Assembly: GCA_964605795.1 (NCBI GenBank)
Contig: CAZSDZ010000016.1
Coordinates: 1-53,067, forward strand
Reading direction: 5' to 3'
Source of the DNA: JAFGOM01 sp964605795
GTDB lineage: Archaea; Halobacteriota; Methanomicrobia; Methanomicrobiales; Methanospirillaceae
Length of the DNA stretch: 53,067 nucleotides
In this document: piece by piece, positions 44,387 to 53,067 of the stretch
Layout: every line of letters starts with the position of its first letter
How positions within the stretch are numbered: position 1 is the first letter of the stretch
Notes under the pieces: generated by a model
Databases searched by the model: none
What the model was told of the DNA's origin: nothing
What the model saw: the letters and a program-made list of their open reading frames with translations, nothing else
Position numbers and translations under genes: made by a program

Positions 44387-45292
44387 CTACCGCCCAATCT
44401 CACCCAGTTCAAGAATCCGACCCATCAGATCAGAAGCAATCGAATCGTTCTTCATGAGCGTATTACACCTGACCGAGCCCGGTACCGTGACCGGATCTGA
44501 CTCGTCCTGGATAAATATATCAAGGAAGTCAGAATACATCAGGAATACTCCCCGAGAGTCAGGAATTACCCCGTGGGCAATCATGAGGTCACGTGCCGGC
44601 CCGCTCACCGGTTCATCCCCGATAAAAGGACTGATGGCAATAACCCGTTTTTTTGCAAGTGCTTCTCGCACACCCGAACATGACAGGATGGGAAGGATAC
44701 TCGTGACAGGGTTGCTTGGCCCGATGACAACCAGCTCTGCTTCCTGTATGGAGGAGATGACCTCTGTTGTCGCTTCCGGTTCGGTATCACTTTCCCAGAC
44801 AATACCGGTAATTGCACACGTACCCCGGTGTTTCACCCAGTACTCCTGGAAATGCATGCTGCCGGTCTCTGTTTGTACCATTGAAGAAACAGGCGTATCA
44901 CACATCGGAAGTATTGTTGCACAGAGACCGAACATCTCTGACAACCTCTTTGTCGCCTCTGTCAGAGAGAGACCGGATCGGAGGTAATCACCACGGATAA
45001 TCGTTGTCGCCCGATCCCGATCCCCAAGTGCCAGGTAGGCATCAGATCCGAGAGATTGGAGCGCTTTATGCGTGACAAACGAGTCTCCTGCAATCCCCCA
45101 CCAGGTCTCCTTATTCAGGAGACCGGCAAACAGGTACAGTACGGTATCAATATCAGGCGAGAGATGTCCGCCCTGGTACCACATGTCCTCTGCTGTGTTT
45201 ACAATAACCGTGATAGCATCATCATGAAGGATCTGCCGTGTCCCTGCCAGTAATTTCGGGGTTCCGGTCCCTCCGGATAGAAAGGTAATCAT
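44387..45292 (-). CDS. cofD: 2-phospho-L-lactate transferase (coenzyme F420 synthesis)
   Basis: A 301-residue enzyme that joins lactyl-2-diphospho-5-guanosine (or the enolpyruvyl form) to the deazaflavin Fo, giving F420-0. It opens with the signature MITFLSGGTGTPKLLAG, followed by IVNTAEDMWYQGGHLSPDIDTVLYLFAG, WGIAGDSF and LALGDRDRATTI, all family hallmarks. F420 is the main hydride carrier of methanogens, so this supports the organism call. It is divergent from the HD gene, starts 169 bp apart, and is upstream of aspS on the same strand. Confidence 0.95.
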   Translation of the reverse strand: MITFLSGGTGTPKLLAGTRQILHDDAITVIVNTAEDMWYQGGHLSPDIDTVLYLFAGLLNKETWWGIAGDSFVTHKALQSLGSDAYLALGDRDRATTIIRGDYLRSGLSLTEATKRLSEMFGLCATILPMCDTPVSSMVQTETGSMHFQEYWVKHRGTCAITGIVWESDTEPEATTEVISSIQEAELVVIGPSNPVTSILPILSCSGVREALAKKRVIAISPFIGDEPVSGPARDLMIAHGVIPDSRGVFLMYSDFLDIFIQDESDPVTVPGSVRCNTLMKNDSIASDLMGRILELGEIGR

Positions 45293-45460
45293 CCCCTTAG
45301 TATTATCAGGGATATCCCAAAAATAGATTCATCAGCAAACCCTTCCTCCCGGATACATGACTATTCCTGATGTGAGGTGAAATTACCTGGCAACACGGAG
45401 GGAGACAATACAAGGATTCTTTTCTTTTCACATATACCAGTGTACAGGAACCCGAGTGAG

Positions 45461-46663
45461 ATGACATCAATCAAAGATCCGGTCCATGGATATATTGATA
45501 TCCCCCAGACTATCCGGCCCCTCCTTGAGACTCAGCTCCTCCAGAGACTTCGGTACATCAGGCAGCTCGGGTTCTCGTACCTGGTCTATCCCGGTGCAAA
45601 TCACAGTCGGTTTGAACACTCACTCGGTACCATGCACCTGGCATCCCTGATGGGACGCAAGATAGAACTTGACCGCGGGGACCAGACCCTTCTTGAGACT
45701 GCCGCCCTTCTTCATGACATCGGCCACGGACCCTTCTCCCATGCCATCGAGACACACAGCAGGGAATACCTGGGAAGGGACCATACCAACATCGCAGGAA
45801 TCATCTCACAGCAGGATTTACAGGGTACTCTTCTCAGGAACGGAACGGATCCCGGGGAGATGGCAGCACTCATCTCAGGAGACCACCCGCTTGCCGGTAT
45901 CATCCACGGAGATCTGGATGTCGACCGGATGGACTACCTGCTGCGTGACGCGTATTATACGGGGGTACCGTACGGAACCGTCGATGCGTCCCGTCTCATC
46001 AGGTCAACGATTATTGAGGAGAATGTTATATCTCTTGATGAAAGGGGAATCCAGGCAGCAGAATCACTTCTCATCGCCCGGACCCTGATGCGCCCGGCGG
46101 TTTATTACCACCATGTCAGCAGGATTGCAGAGAAGATGTTTCAGTACAGCCTTGACCTGCATATCAGTCCTGACCCGGGTATTACCCTGCCTGACATCCT
46201 CATGATGGATGATGCCTCCTGTATCCACACCCTGATGAACTCGTCCGAACCGTCAGCACGGTCTATCGCAAAGAAACTCTACTACCGGCGTCTGTACAAG
46301 CGTGCCCTCTTTGTATGCAAAGATGATGTGCATATGCCAATCCTGCAGGATTCCTACACGCTTGGGAAAGAACAGAAGATAGCCGCGGATATCGCAGAGA
46401 CCGCCGGAGTCTCCCCTGAATCGGTCCTCGTGGACATCCCTGAATTCCCGAGCGAGATGATGATGGATGTGCGTATCAAAAATACCCGTGACAGGATACC
46501 CATTGAAGAAGTATCACCGCTTATTACCACCCTGAATGAGACCAGGCAACGACAGTGGCGTCTCGGGGTTTATTCCCCTGCACAAGACAGGGATGCAGTC
46601 GCGGCAGCGGCAAAAGAAGTACTGCACATACGCCCCCATACCCGGCAGGAACGATTACTATAA
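45461..46663 (+). CDS. HD-domain phosphohydrolase (COG1078, dNTPase/SAMHD1-like)
   Basis: A 400-residue protein from the ATG at 45461, giving the family N terminus MTSIKDPVHGYIDI; the frame is open to 45377 but without similarity. The metal site is formed by H in SRFEHSLGTMHLA, HD in LLHDIGHGPFSHAIE and D in DVDRMDYLLRDAYYTG. Related proteins hydrolyse deoxynucleoside triphosphates to nucleosides and triphosphate, and some archaeal ones act on other nucleotides. Stands alone on the plus strand, divergent from cofD. Confidence 0.9.
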   Translation: MTSIKDPVHGYIDIPQTIRPLLETQLLQRLRYIRQLGFSYLVYPGANHSRFEHSLGTMHLASLMGRKIELDRGDQTLLETAALLHDIGHGPFSHAIETHSREYLGRDHTNIAGIISQQDLQGTLLRNGTDPGEMAALISGDHPLAGIIHGDLDVDRMDYLLRDAYYTGVPYGTVDASRLIRSTIIEENVISLDERGIQAAESLLIARTLMRPAVYYHHVSRIAEKMFQYSLDLHISPDPGITLPDILMMDDASCIHTLMNSSEPSARSIAKKLYYRRLYKRALFVCKDDVHMPILQDSYTLGKEQKIAADIAETAGVSPESVLVDIPEFPSEMMMDVRIKNTRDRIPIEEVSPLITTLNETRQRQWRLGVYSPAQDRDAVAAAAKEVLHIRPHTRQERLL

Positions 46664-46744
46664 ATATCCGATCTCATTTGTGAAATCCGGTAATCTGATA
46701 TAACCTCTTCTGCTTTCAGAGAAGTTTTAAAAAGAAAAATGTGG

Positions 46745-49489
46745 TTATCCTGACAGACCGGCCAGGACACCGTTCTCATTCATAAAGAGCCAGTATCCCT
46801 GGTAGGGTGTAAGGGCCGTGGTATCATTATGGTCTTTAACGATAGTCTGCTGGTAGTTCTGCTCTATCGGATCATAGACAAGGCAGTAGACCCATGCGTT
46901 TGCGACTGATGCAAAGGTGGTCTTTGCCGATACTGGCTCAAGGCCGGTGAATCCGACACTGTTCCATCCTTTAAACAGGGTTTTTTCAGGGAGTAGTCCG
47001 TAATTCTGCTCAAAGGTCAGGTACACCCGGTCAGTCTTTGCAGAGTAGATCCAGATAGCATCAAGCGGGACTATCTCACTCTCGGTTGAGAGGGTCGTAA
47101 ACAACCCTCTCTCTGCGTCGTAACGGTAGATGGAGTGGCCGTCAACATCGACCCCGGAAAAGATTGCTGCAGTATTGTGCCCATCTGCCAGCCAGCGGGG
47201 AGTGGATACACAGTTCCAGCCAGGATATAGGGAGATATAGTTCTCTGACGGAACCGTTCCAACGTGAATGTAATCAGGCTTTACCTCCAGATCACTCTGG
47301 CCGTACTGGTTTGATGCGGTGAGTGAGACGGTATAGGTCCCTATAGTGGTGTAGGTGTGTGTCGGACTCCCGAGCATGCCCTCTGTCTGTCCGTCACCGA
47401 AATCCCAGTGCCACATTGTCGGGTAACCGGTCGAGAGATCGGTAAATTTGACGGTAAGCGGTGCTTCACCGGAGAGAGGTGTTCCAACAAAATTCGCAAT
47501 AATTCCGGAAGACCCAGTAAAGGTGAGATCTTTCTTAAGAATAATAACAAGATCCTGGGTCACCGGTATCACCTCAGGGATAACCTCAACCTCGTTTGCA
47601 ATCAGTCCCCCTGACCAGAAGTAGATGGTCTTGCCACCGTCCGCCTCGGTCACCGGCACAACCAGCCGGGTGTCATACACTTCTGGTCCGCCATACGCTC
47701 CCTCAACGGTGGTGGTTATTCTTCCCCGCTCCTGACCGTCAATGAGTGCCGAGATGACGGTTCCCACCGGAGCCGGAGAGTACTCTAAAAATGCAGTCCC
47801 GTAAAATTCGTAATCAGTGATCACCGGGTACTGGTTCACGGTCAGGTCAAGGTTAAAGATTCCGCCCTTCTCGACGATAAAGGAGTTATCTGCCCGCATC
47901 CCGTCAACCCAGAAGAGAATGGTCTTGCCGATATCTTCTGAATAGAGCTGCACTTTCAGCCTGGGATCGGTCGATGCAGGCCCACCATACCTGCCAACTT
48001 CGCGGGTGGTGTACTCCCCTCTCTGTTCCCCATCGATGGTGGCGGTTATCATGGTTCCGGCAAAGGCGGGAACACCATCGATGGTAACCGTTCCGTAAAA
48101 CTCGGCCGGCTGGATCGGTGCGGTATAAATAAAGGAGAGATCAAGCGGATAGATTCCACCCTGCTCGGTGACAAGAACCGTCTCTTGTGCCTTGAGATCG
48201 TTTGAATAAAACGAGATAGTTTTACCGAGCATTGCCTGGGTTACCGGGACAACAAGACGCCGGTCATAACCGCCGGTACCATACTGTCCGACATTCCTCG
48301 TCGTAGTACTTCCAACCTGTGTAGTCCCAACCTTTGCAATAATCTCAGTCCCGACCGGTGCCTGTTGTCCTTCAATGAGACAGTTCCCATAGAACTGGTA
48401 CGGGGGATAGGGTGTCTCTTCAACCAGGGTATACAGATAGATATCATTATTATTGACACCACTCCGGTCATCCTGCCAGACAACCCGGTCTACCGATATG
48501 GCAGAACGGGTCTGGTCACCGGAGCTCGCACAGACAACATTCGTCACCGTACTCTGCAGGTTTATCATGTAGATATCCTTCTTCCCGTGACTGTCTGAAC
48601 GGGTCCAGGTGATGATGGATTCAGAGATATCAGGCTCGGTATCATCACAGGTATCAAAGGTAACCCGGTTCTCAGTAAGGGTGCTGATATCGGTTGAGTA
48701 GATATCGACCTGTGTGTTACGCCAGTCTTCCCAGACAATGATATTCCCGTCAATACGCGGGTTTTTCTGGGCAGAAACATCACGGGTTACCTGTGTCTCA
48801 ACACCGGTCTCGATATTATAGAGGTAGATATCAGAATTTTCGCTATATTGAGGGGTACAATGCCGGTAATCCTCCCAAACAACATAGTTTCCCGAGATAT
48901 CAGGATTTATCTGACGTCCTGAAGCGGTACATACCGGGTACTCCTTCCCCTGACCAAGAACATACCGGTAGATATCAGAATCCATTGTGTTACGATAATC
49001 TTCCCAGACAATCGTGCTGCCTGATATGGCAGGGTTCCTCTGGTAAAAACCGGTGCTGCCGACATGTGCTTCAGCCCGTGTCGTGATATCGTACACCCAT
49101 ACCGATGCCTTCCCACCCCTGTCATCTTCCCAGACAATGTGGTTACCTGATAAATCAGGGTTTATCTGGTTGCCGGGTGCAGATGTCACCTTCTCCTCGA
49201 GTTTCCCATCGATAGAATAGTAAAAGACGTCAGCATCCCCATAAACCCATGAGACCCAGGTGATGTAGTTGCCGTCAATCCGGGGTGTAACATCATTCCC
49301 GGCCCCCGATGTTATCTGCTCTTCAACTCCTGGTGCCTGGAGGATCATCTCATCAGATACAACAGAAAAAGTGATACCGGCAAGGAATGCCAGAACCAGG
49401 AGGAGTGCCGGATATACCTGCATCGCGGCAAATCCGGCCTGTAACCTGCTCCCCGGTAAAGAGGGCCGGTTTTTTGTTTTCTTATCCAT
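46745..49489 (-). CDS. Secreted propeller/EFYG/PKD surface protein (copy B)
   Basis: A 914-residue exported protein with a signal anchor near residues 22-46. Residues about 60-360 hold seven repeats of the form Q-x-NP-x-ISG-x2-VVWED-x-R, one per blade of a likely seven-bladed propeller. Next are three repeats of 90 residues opening with EFYG or QFYG and continuing APVGT, ERG and G-x-YG (about 365-655), then a PKD domain at about 660-740 with WDFGDG, then a C-terminal module (YPGWNCVSTP ... DGHSIYRYD ... KGWNSVGFTGL ... GYWLFMNENG). There are no catalytic motifs. Probably a cell-surface binding protein; it is a paralogue of the neighbour at 49551, which precedes it by 61 bp. Confidence 0.88.
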   Translation of the reverse strand: MDKKTKNRPSLPGSRLQAGFAAMQVYPALLLVLAFLAGITFSVVSDEMILQAPGVEEQITSGAGNDVTPRIDGNYITWVSWVYGDADVFYYSIDGKLEEKVTSAPGNQINPDLSGNHIVWEDDRGGKASVWVYDITTRAEAHVGSTGFYQRNPAISGSTIVWEDYRNTMDSDIYRYVLGQGKEYPVCTASGRQINPDISGNYVVWEDYRHCTPQYSENSDIYLYNIETGVETQVTRDVSAQKNPRIDGNIIVWEDWRNTQVDIYSTDISTLTENRVTFDTCDDTEPDISESIITWTRSDSHGKKDIYMINLQSTVTNVVCASSGDQTRSAISVDRVVWQDDRSGVNNNDIYLYTLVEETPYPPYQFYGNCLIEGQQAPVGTEIIAKVGTTQVGSTTTRNVGQYGTGGYDRRLVVPVTQAMLGKTISFYSNDLKAQETVLVTEQGGIYPLDLSFIYTAPIQPAEFYGTVTIDGVPAFAGTMITATIDGEQRGEYTTREVGRYGGPASTDPRLKVQLYSEDIGKTILFWVDGMRADNSFIVEKGGIFNLDLTVNQYPVITDYEFYGTAFLEYSPAPVGTVISALIDGQERGRITTTVEGAYGGPEVYDTRLVVPVTEADGGKTIYFWSGGLIANEVEVIPEVIPVTQDLVIILKKDLTFTGSSGIIANFVGTPLSGEAPLTVKFTDLSTGYPTMWHWDFGDGQTEGMLGSPTHTYTTIGTYTVSLTASNQYGQSDLEVKPDYIHVGTVPSENYISLYPGWNCVSTPRWLADGHNTAAIFSGVDVDGHSIYRYDAERGLFTTLSTESEIVPLDAIWIYSAKTDRVYLTFEQNYGLLPEKTLFKGWNSVGFTGLEPVSAKTTFASVANAWVYCLVYDPIEQNYQQTIVKDHNDTTALTPYQGYWLFMNENGVLAGLSG

Positions 49490-49550
49490 GCCTACCTCGT
49501 TTTTTTTTTACAAGACCTATTCTTTTGCAGTATTCTCAGTTGCCGGGATT

Positions 49551-52265
49551 CTATACCCCGCTCCCTGCCAGAACTCCGTCTTCATTCATGTAGAGCCAGA
49601 ATCCCTTTCCTGGTTGCATGACAGTCGAATATGATTCCGGAACGTTCATAATGGTCCTCTCAAAGGTCTGTGTACCGGGATCAAACCCGATAAGATATAC
49701 CCAGTCATCCTTGACCGAGAGTAATGCATTATAGGCGGTCTGCTGTACAAGACCAGATATACCGATGGTATTCCATCCCTTCGATACGGTTCTCGTAGGC
49801 GGAATCTGCAGGGCATCAGCTGCAAAGTAGAGGTACACCTGGTTGACGGTGCTTGAGTAGATCCAGACCGCGTCGAGTGGTTTTATCGGGCTTTTTGCAT
49901 TCAGGCTCTTATACCTGCCGTTCTTTGAATCATACTGGAAGATACTGTGCCCGGCAACATCAATATTTGAGAAGAGCGAGGCAGTATCGTATCCTTCAGC
50001 AAGGGTCTTGGGTGTCGCGATAAAGTTCCAGCCAGGATAGAGTGTCAGTGTTGCAGATGGTGCCTTTGTAGAGACGGTAATATAGTTATTCTTTGTCGCA
50101 ACCTGAGTTCCGCTCGAGTAGGTCACACTTAAGATGACGGTATAGGTTCCTGCCTGCGAGTAGGTATGGGTGGGGTTCCTCTCGTAGGAGTAACTGCCAT
50201 CTCCGAATGCCCAGTACCACTTCAGGGGTGATCCTGCTGACCGGTCGGTAAAGGAGACGGAGAGGGGAGCATACCCTGATGTCGGTGTTGCTGTGAAATC
50301 GGCCATGGTTGAACTGCCATAGACCGTGAGATCCTGCATGTAGGTGCCACCGGTTGAGATGAGAACCTGCTGGGATGCCTGGCGTCCGTTCACGAGGAAC
50401 GTGATATACCTCCCGGCATCTGCGGATGTAAAGGGTACCTCGAGGTTGTTGCTGTACCCTCCCGCAGATCCGTACTGGCCTGGAACGGCAACCGTCGTTC
50501 TACCCCGTTCAACACCATTTACCATCGCCTGGATGACAGTTCCGACCGGTGCCACATAGCCGTCAATCATTACCGTTCCATAGAACTTGTACGAGTTCGT
50601 GACTGGTCCGCTTCCAAAGGTAAGATCGAGATAGGAGCTGTACTGCTGACCGACAACAACATACTGACTGGCCTGGATGCCGTTTGCCCAGAAGGTAATG
50701 ACCTTTCCAACATCGGCATTCGTAACCCCGACCGTTAATACCTGACCGCTTGCAGAGCCGTAGTAACCGGCGCTTGAGACGGTTATCTGACCCCTGTTCT
50801 CGTTATTTATGGTGGCCTGGATGACGGTTCCGACAGGAGCCGGCTGGCTGTTTATCGTGGCTTTTCCATAGAACTGGTAGGAATATACCGGGCTCTGCCC
50901 GATCGTCAGATCGACCCGCTGCCGGGACGGGGTTGCGACCGCAACGACCTGGGTTGTCTGAACATTGTTTATCCAGAACGTGATGCTCTTTCCATAATCT
51001 GCTGATGAGACTGGTACCTGGAGATATGGACCATATTCACTGCCATACTGGCCCTGGACCGTTGTCACGATCCTGCCCCTCTCTTTCCCGTCAATGGCAG
51101 CAATTATGGTGCTGCCCACGGAAACCGGCTGGCCGTTGGCGTTTGCAAGACCATAGAACTCATAGGTCTGTGTCGGGGGAACCGGTGTCCCGAGACTTGT
51201 CATATAGATCTGGGAGTTTCCGTTCCGGTTATCAGACCAGACGATGCGATCTCCGTAGATAGCGGGCTGAACCTGGTTGAAATCATTATCGGTTATCTGG
51301 TAGATGGTGGTGGTAGAGAGATCCCGCATGTAGATATCTGAACTTCCATCACGCCAGTCCTCCCAGACGACTGATGTACCATACACATCAGGATTGATCT
51401 GATCTCCTGAATCAAACGTTATTCTGGCTTCTACATTGCTCCTGATGTCCATCGCATAGATATCAGGCTTCCCGTTTCTGAAATCCTCCCAGACAACCAG
51501 GTTCCCGTATATCTTCGGATTAACCTGGTTTGAACCATCAGTGGTCAGTTGTTTCTCGGTATTGGTCTCGAGATCAAAAAGGTAGATATCTGCATTGCCG
51601 TTCCGCCAGTCCTCCCAGACGAGCTTGGTCCCCGATATGTCAGGATTAATCTGCTTCTGGCTATCGGTACAGACTGCTGCTGCAACACCGGTTGCAAGGT
51701 TTGCAATGTAGATATCAGAACTCCTGCCCCGGTAATCCTCCCAGACAACCAATGTGCCAGATACTGACGGGTTTCTCTCGTATGCTGTTGATGGCAGCAC
51801 TTCACCCTTCACACCGGTGCTGATGATATAGGCATAGATGTTTGTGACATACCCGGTGTCGCCTTCCCAGACGATATAACTATTATCAACAGCAGGGTTG
51901 GTCTGGCTTGTTGAACCGGTTGTGATCGGCTGGCTGGAACCGGATGCAATTGAATACGCCTCCACGTTACAGTTGCCGGATGCCCATTTCTCGTATACAA
52001 CCAGGCCGGACGATATGTCGGGTTTTACATGTTCACCTGCACCATACGTTACCTGGACCTCACTGCCGAGCGTTGATGAGGCCATCACGTTCTCTGCCGT
52101 GGCTGCCACGACTGAAGCAGCACTAACCGATTCCATTTCGTTCTGAACTGCAAATCCTGAAGATGATATACCAATGGTTGCCGCAATGTTCTCGGCAGAG
52201 ACCATCCCCGGTACTGTAATCAGAACAAGAACCAGCAGTAATATAAGATTTTTTTCACATTTCAT
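49551..52265 (-). CDS. Secreted propeller/EFYG/PKD surface protein (copy A)
   Basis: A 904-residue exported protein; signal peptide 1-25. The ATG at 52265 has GGTGGTG upstream and is preferred to the GTG at 52283. The layout is as in the neighbour: seven propeller repeats (about 75-370; e.g. QINPDISGTKLVWEDW, QVNPKIYGNLVVWEDF), three 90-residue EFYG repeats (about 372-645), PKD domain (about 650-728), and C-terminal module with YPGWNFIATPKTLAEGYD, VAGHSIFQYD, KGWNTIGISGL and GKGFWLYMNEDGVLAG. No enzyme motif is seen; binding at the cell surface is the likely job. It is the first gene of the pair. The TATA-like CATATAT at 52326-52332 is the probable promoter. Confidence 0.88.
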   Translation of the reverse strand: MKCEKNLILLLVLVLITVPGMVSAENIAATIGISSSGFAVQNEMESVSAASVVAATAENVMASSTLGSEVQVTYGAGEHVKPDISSGLVVYEKWASGNCNVEAYSIASGSSQPITTGSTSQTNPAVDNSYIVWEGDTGYVTNIYAYIISTGVKGEVLPSTAYERNPSVSGTLVVWEDYRGRSSDIYIANLATGVAAAVCTDSQKQINPDISGTKLVWEDWRNGNADIYLFDLETNTEKQLTTDGSNQVNPKIYGNLVVWEDFRNGKPDIYAMDIRSNVEARITFDSGDQINPDVYGTSVVWEDWRDGSSDIYMRDLSTTTIYQITDNDFNQVQPAIYGDRIVWSDNRNGNSQIYMTSLGTPVPPTQTYEFYGLANANGQPVSVGSTIIAAIDGKERGRIVTTVQGQYGSEYGPYLQVPVSSADYGKSITFWINNVQTTQVVAVATPSRQRVDLTIGQSPVYSYQFYGKATINSQPAPVGTVIQATINNENRGQITVSSAGYYGSASGQVLTVGVTNADVGKVITFWANGIQASQYVVVGQQYSSYLDLTFGSGPVTNSYKFYGTVMIDGYVAPVGTVIQAMVNGVERGRTTVAVPGQYGSAGGYSNNLEVPFTSADAGRYITFLVNGRQASQQVLISTGGTYMQDLTVYGSSTMADFTATPTSGYAPLSVSFTDRSAGSPLKWYWAFGDGSYSYERNPTHTYSQAGTYTVILSVTYSSGTQVATKNNYITVSTKAPSATLTLYPGWNFIATPKTLAEGYDTASLFSNIDVAGHSIFQYDSKNGRYKSLNAKSPIKPLDAVWIYSSTVNQVYLYFAADALQIPPTRTVSKGWNTIGISGLVQQTAYNALLSVKDDWVYLIGFDPGTQTFERTIMNVPESYSTVMQPGKGFWLYMNEDGVLAGSGV

Positions 52266-53067
52266 GAAGCACCACCCATTCACTTGATCATCCCGATAGA
52301 TGAGGCAAATGTCATGTTACTGATGATATATGTGTGAAATAAGTAATTACTCTCTTAAAATACTTTCACCGAACAACCAAGGCACAATGTATCCTTCATC
52401 TTCAAAATAAGGACTAATCAAAAAATAATCAAGTCAATGAATATATCACCTTTGATAAAAAAGGGTACGGAAATATTGGGAATTCATCTGGTAATCATCT
52501 CTTCAAATACCATTCCAACCCTAAATTGACGGTTTGCACTCATTTTTTAAAGAAACTACATTTGCACCTAATTTAAAATTTAAAGCCTCATTTGATTATT
52601 TTTTAGTACCACCCAGATCTATAGAATCATGTTTTCCAAAACCCATAAACAAGAAAGAGAATACCATTTCATGCTTTCGCAATAAGTTTAGATAAATCAA
52701 AATTCTTATGATATTCTTTTCTTTTTCCTTCATCTCGTGATCAGACAGAAGAGAGCATTGGGATAGAGAGCGCATATTATGGGTATTCATCTTTAATCAA
52801 GAGATGTGGTGCCGCACCTCTGCTCAAGGATTCCGGCCCTCATGAAACGATACGAAATCTCTATCAAAAACGGGTGAGAATGTTGTCTATAAAAAAATTC
52901 GATTGATACGAATGAAGTCAGATTTAGATCCTGAACCGCCGAAAAAAGGAGGATATTCAGGGAAAAAGAGGACCGACAAGAATCTACCCCTTCAAAAGGC
53001 AAATCTGTTCTGAGAAAAATATGATCTCTCTTTTATCCTCATGGTTAGAATGGTATCACAGGAGATT
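52266..53067. other. AT-rich right end with no convincing gene
   Basis: About 800 bp that is visibly richer in A and T than the rest. Short ORFs here (minus strand 52596-52790 and 52793-53002) have no ribosome-binding sites and no family resemblance. On the plus strand around 52909-53013 a stretch reads like a hydrophilic, Lys-rich coding piece without a start, which may be a gene remnant. It also carries the promoter of the gene ending at 52265. Confidence 0.5.

Noticed and set aside
45309..45318. Perfect palindrome GGGATATCCC just upstream of cofD
   Set aside because: It could be an operator, but ten-base palindromes arise by chance, no second copy was noticed near a related gene, and GATATC words are very frequent in this window.
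52596..53002. Two short minus-strand ORFs at the right end
   Set aside because: They have no ribosome-binding site, are in AT-rich sequence and show no recognisable protein features.

Overview
The window looks like chromosomal DNA of a hydrogenotrophic methanogenic archaeon, most likely of the order Methanomicrobiales and possibly Methanospirillum-like (inference; no rRNA is present to settle it). Pointers are a formylmethanofuran dehydrogenase D-B fusion, CofD for coenzyme F420, the methanogen-type homocysteine pathway, a short archaeal MetE, archaeal alaS and aspS, Rio2, ThiL, a tRNA-Tyr with a bulge-helix-bulge intron, and TATA-box promoters with short or absent leaders.

Layout. 0-1.2 kb: a duplicated zinc-ribbon protein and a VOC protein (minus). 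1.5-4.9 kb: a secreted protein of a new paralogous family, a Cache-domain protein and the FwdD-FwdB fusion (plus). 5-10.9 kb: a P-type Ca2+ ATPase, a periplasmic-binding protein, a multi-pass membrane protein and a membrane-anchored HTH regulator, the last overlapping alaS (10.9-13.6 kb). 13.9-21.7 kb: a sensor histidine kinase, a UPF0182 protein, an amino-acid permease and an MFS transporter. 21.8-23.5 kb: SWIM-finger, Nif3-like and unknown proteins. 23.7-26.3 kb: a three-gene homocysteine-synthesis operon. 26.6-30.2 kb: a DUF362 ferredoxin protein, a secreted TPR protein and a second member of the secreted family. 30.3-34.9 kb: a tRNA-thiolation-type PP-loop protein divergent from an overlapping rio2-DUF460-thiL operon. 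34.9-39.1 kb: a minus-strand run encoding two more members of the secreted family, a PKD protein and a TPR lipoprotein. 39.2-39.4 kb: tRNA-Asp and intron-containing tRNA-Tyr. 39.5-46.7 kb: acyl-CoA synthetase, UspA, MetE-like methionine synthase, AspRS, CofD and an HD phosphohydrolase. 46.7-52.3 kb: two tandem paralogous 0.9-kaa surface proteins, each with a seven-repeat propeller, three EFYG modules, a PKD domain and a shared C-terminal module. The last 0.8 kb is AT-rich and has no convincing gene.

How the genes connect. The DUF39/NIL-ferredoxin/UPF0280 trio makes homocysteine from aspartate semialdehyde and sulfide, and the MetE-like enzyme can methylate it to methionine. NcsA-type protein, AspRS, AlaRS, Rio2 and the two tRNAs form the translation and RNA-maturation content. 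The most novel-looking material is the envelope part: four paralogous secreted proteins with an ungapped 37-residue C-terminal block, two of them in a compact operon with PKD and TPR surface proteins and a third next to another secreted TPR protein.
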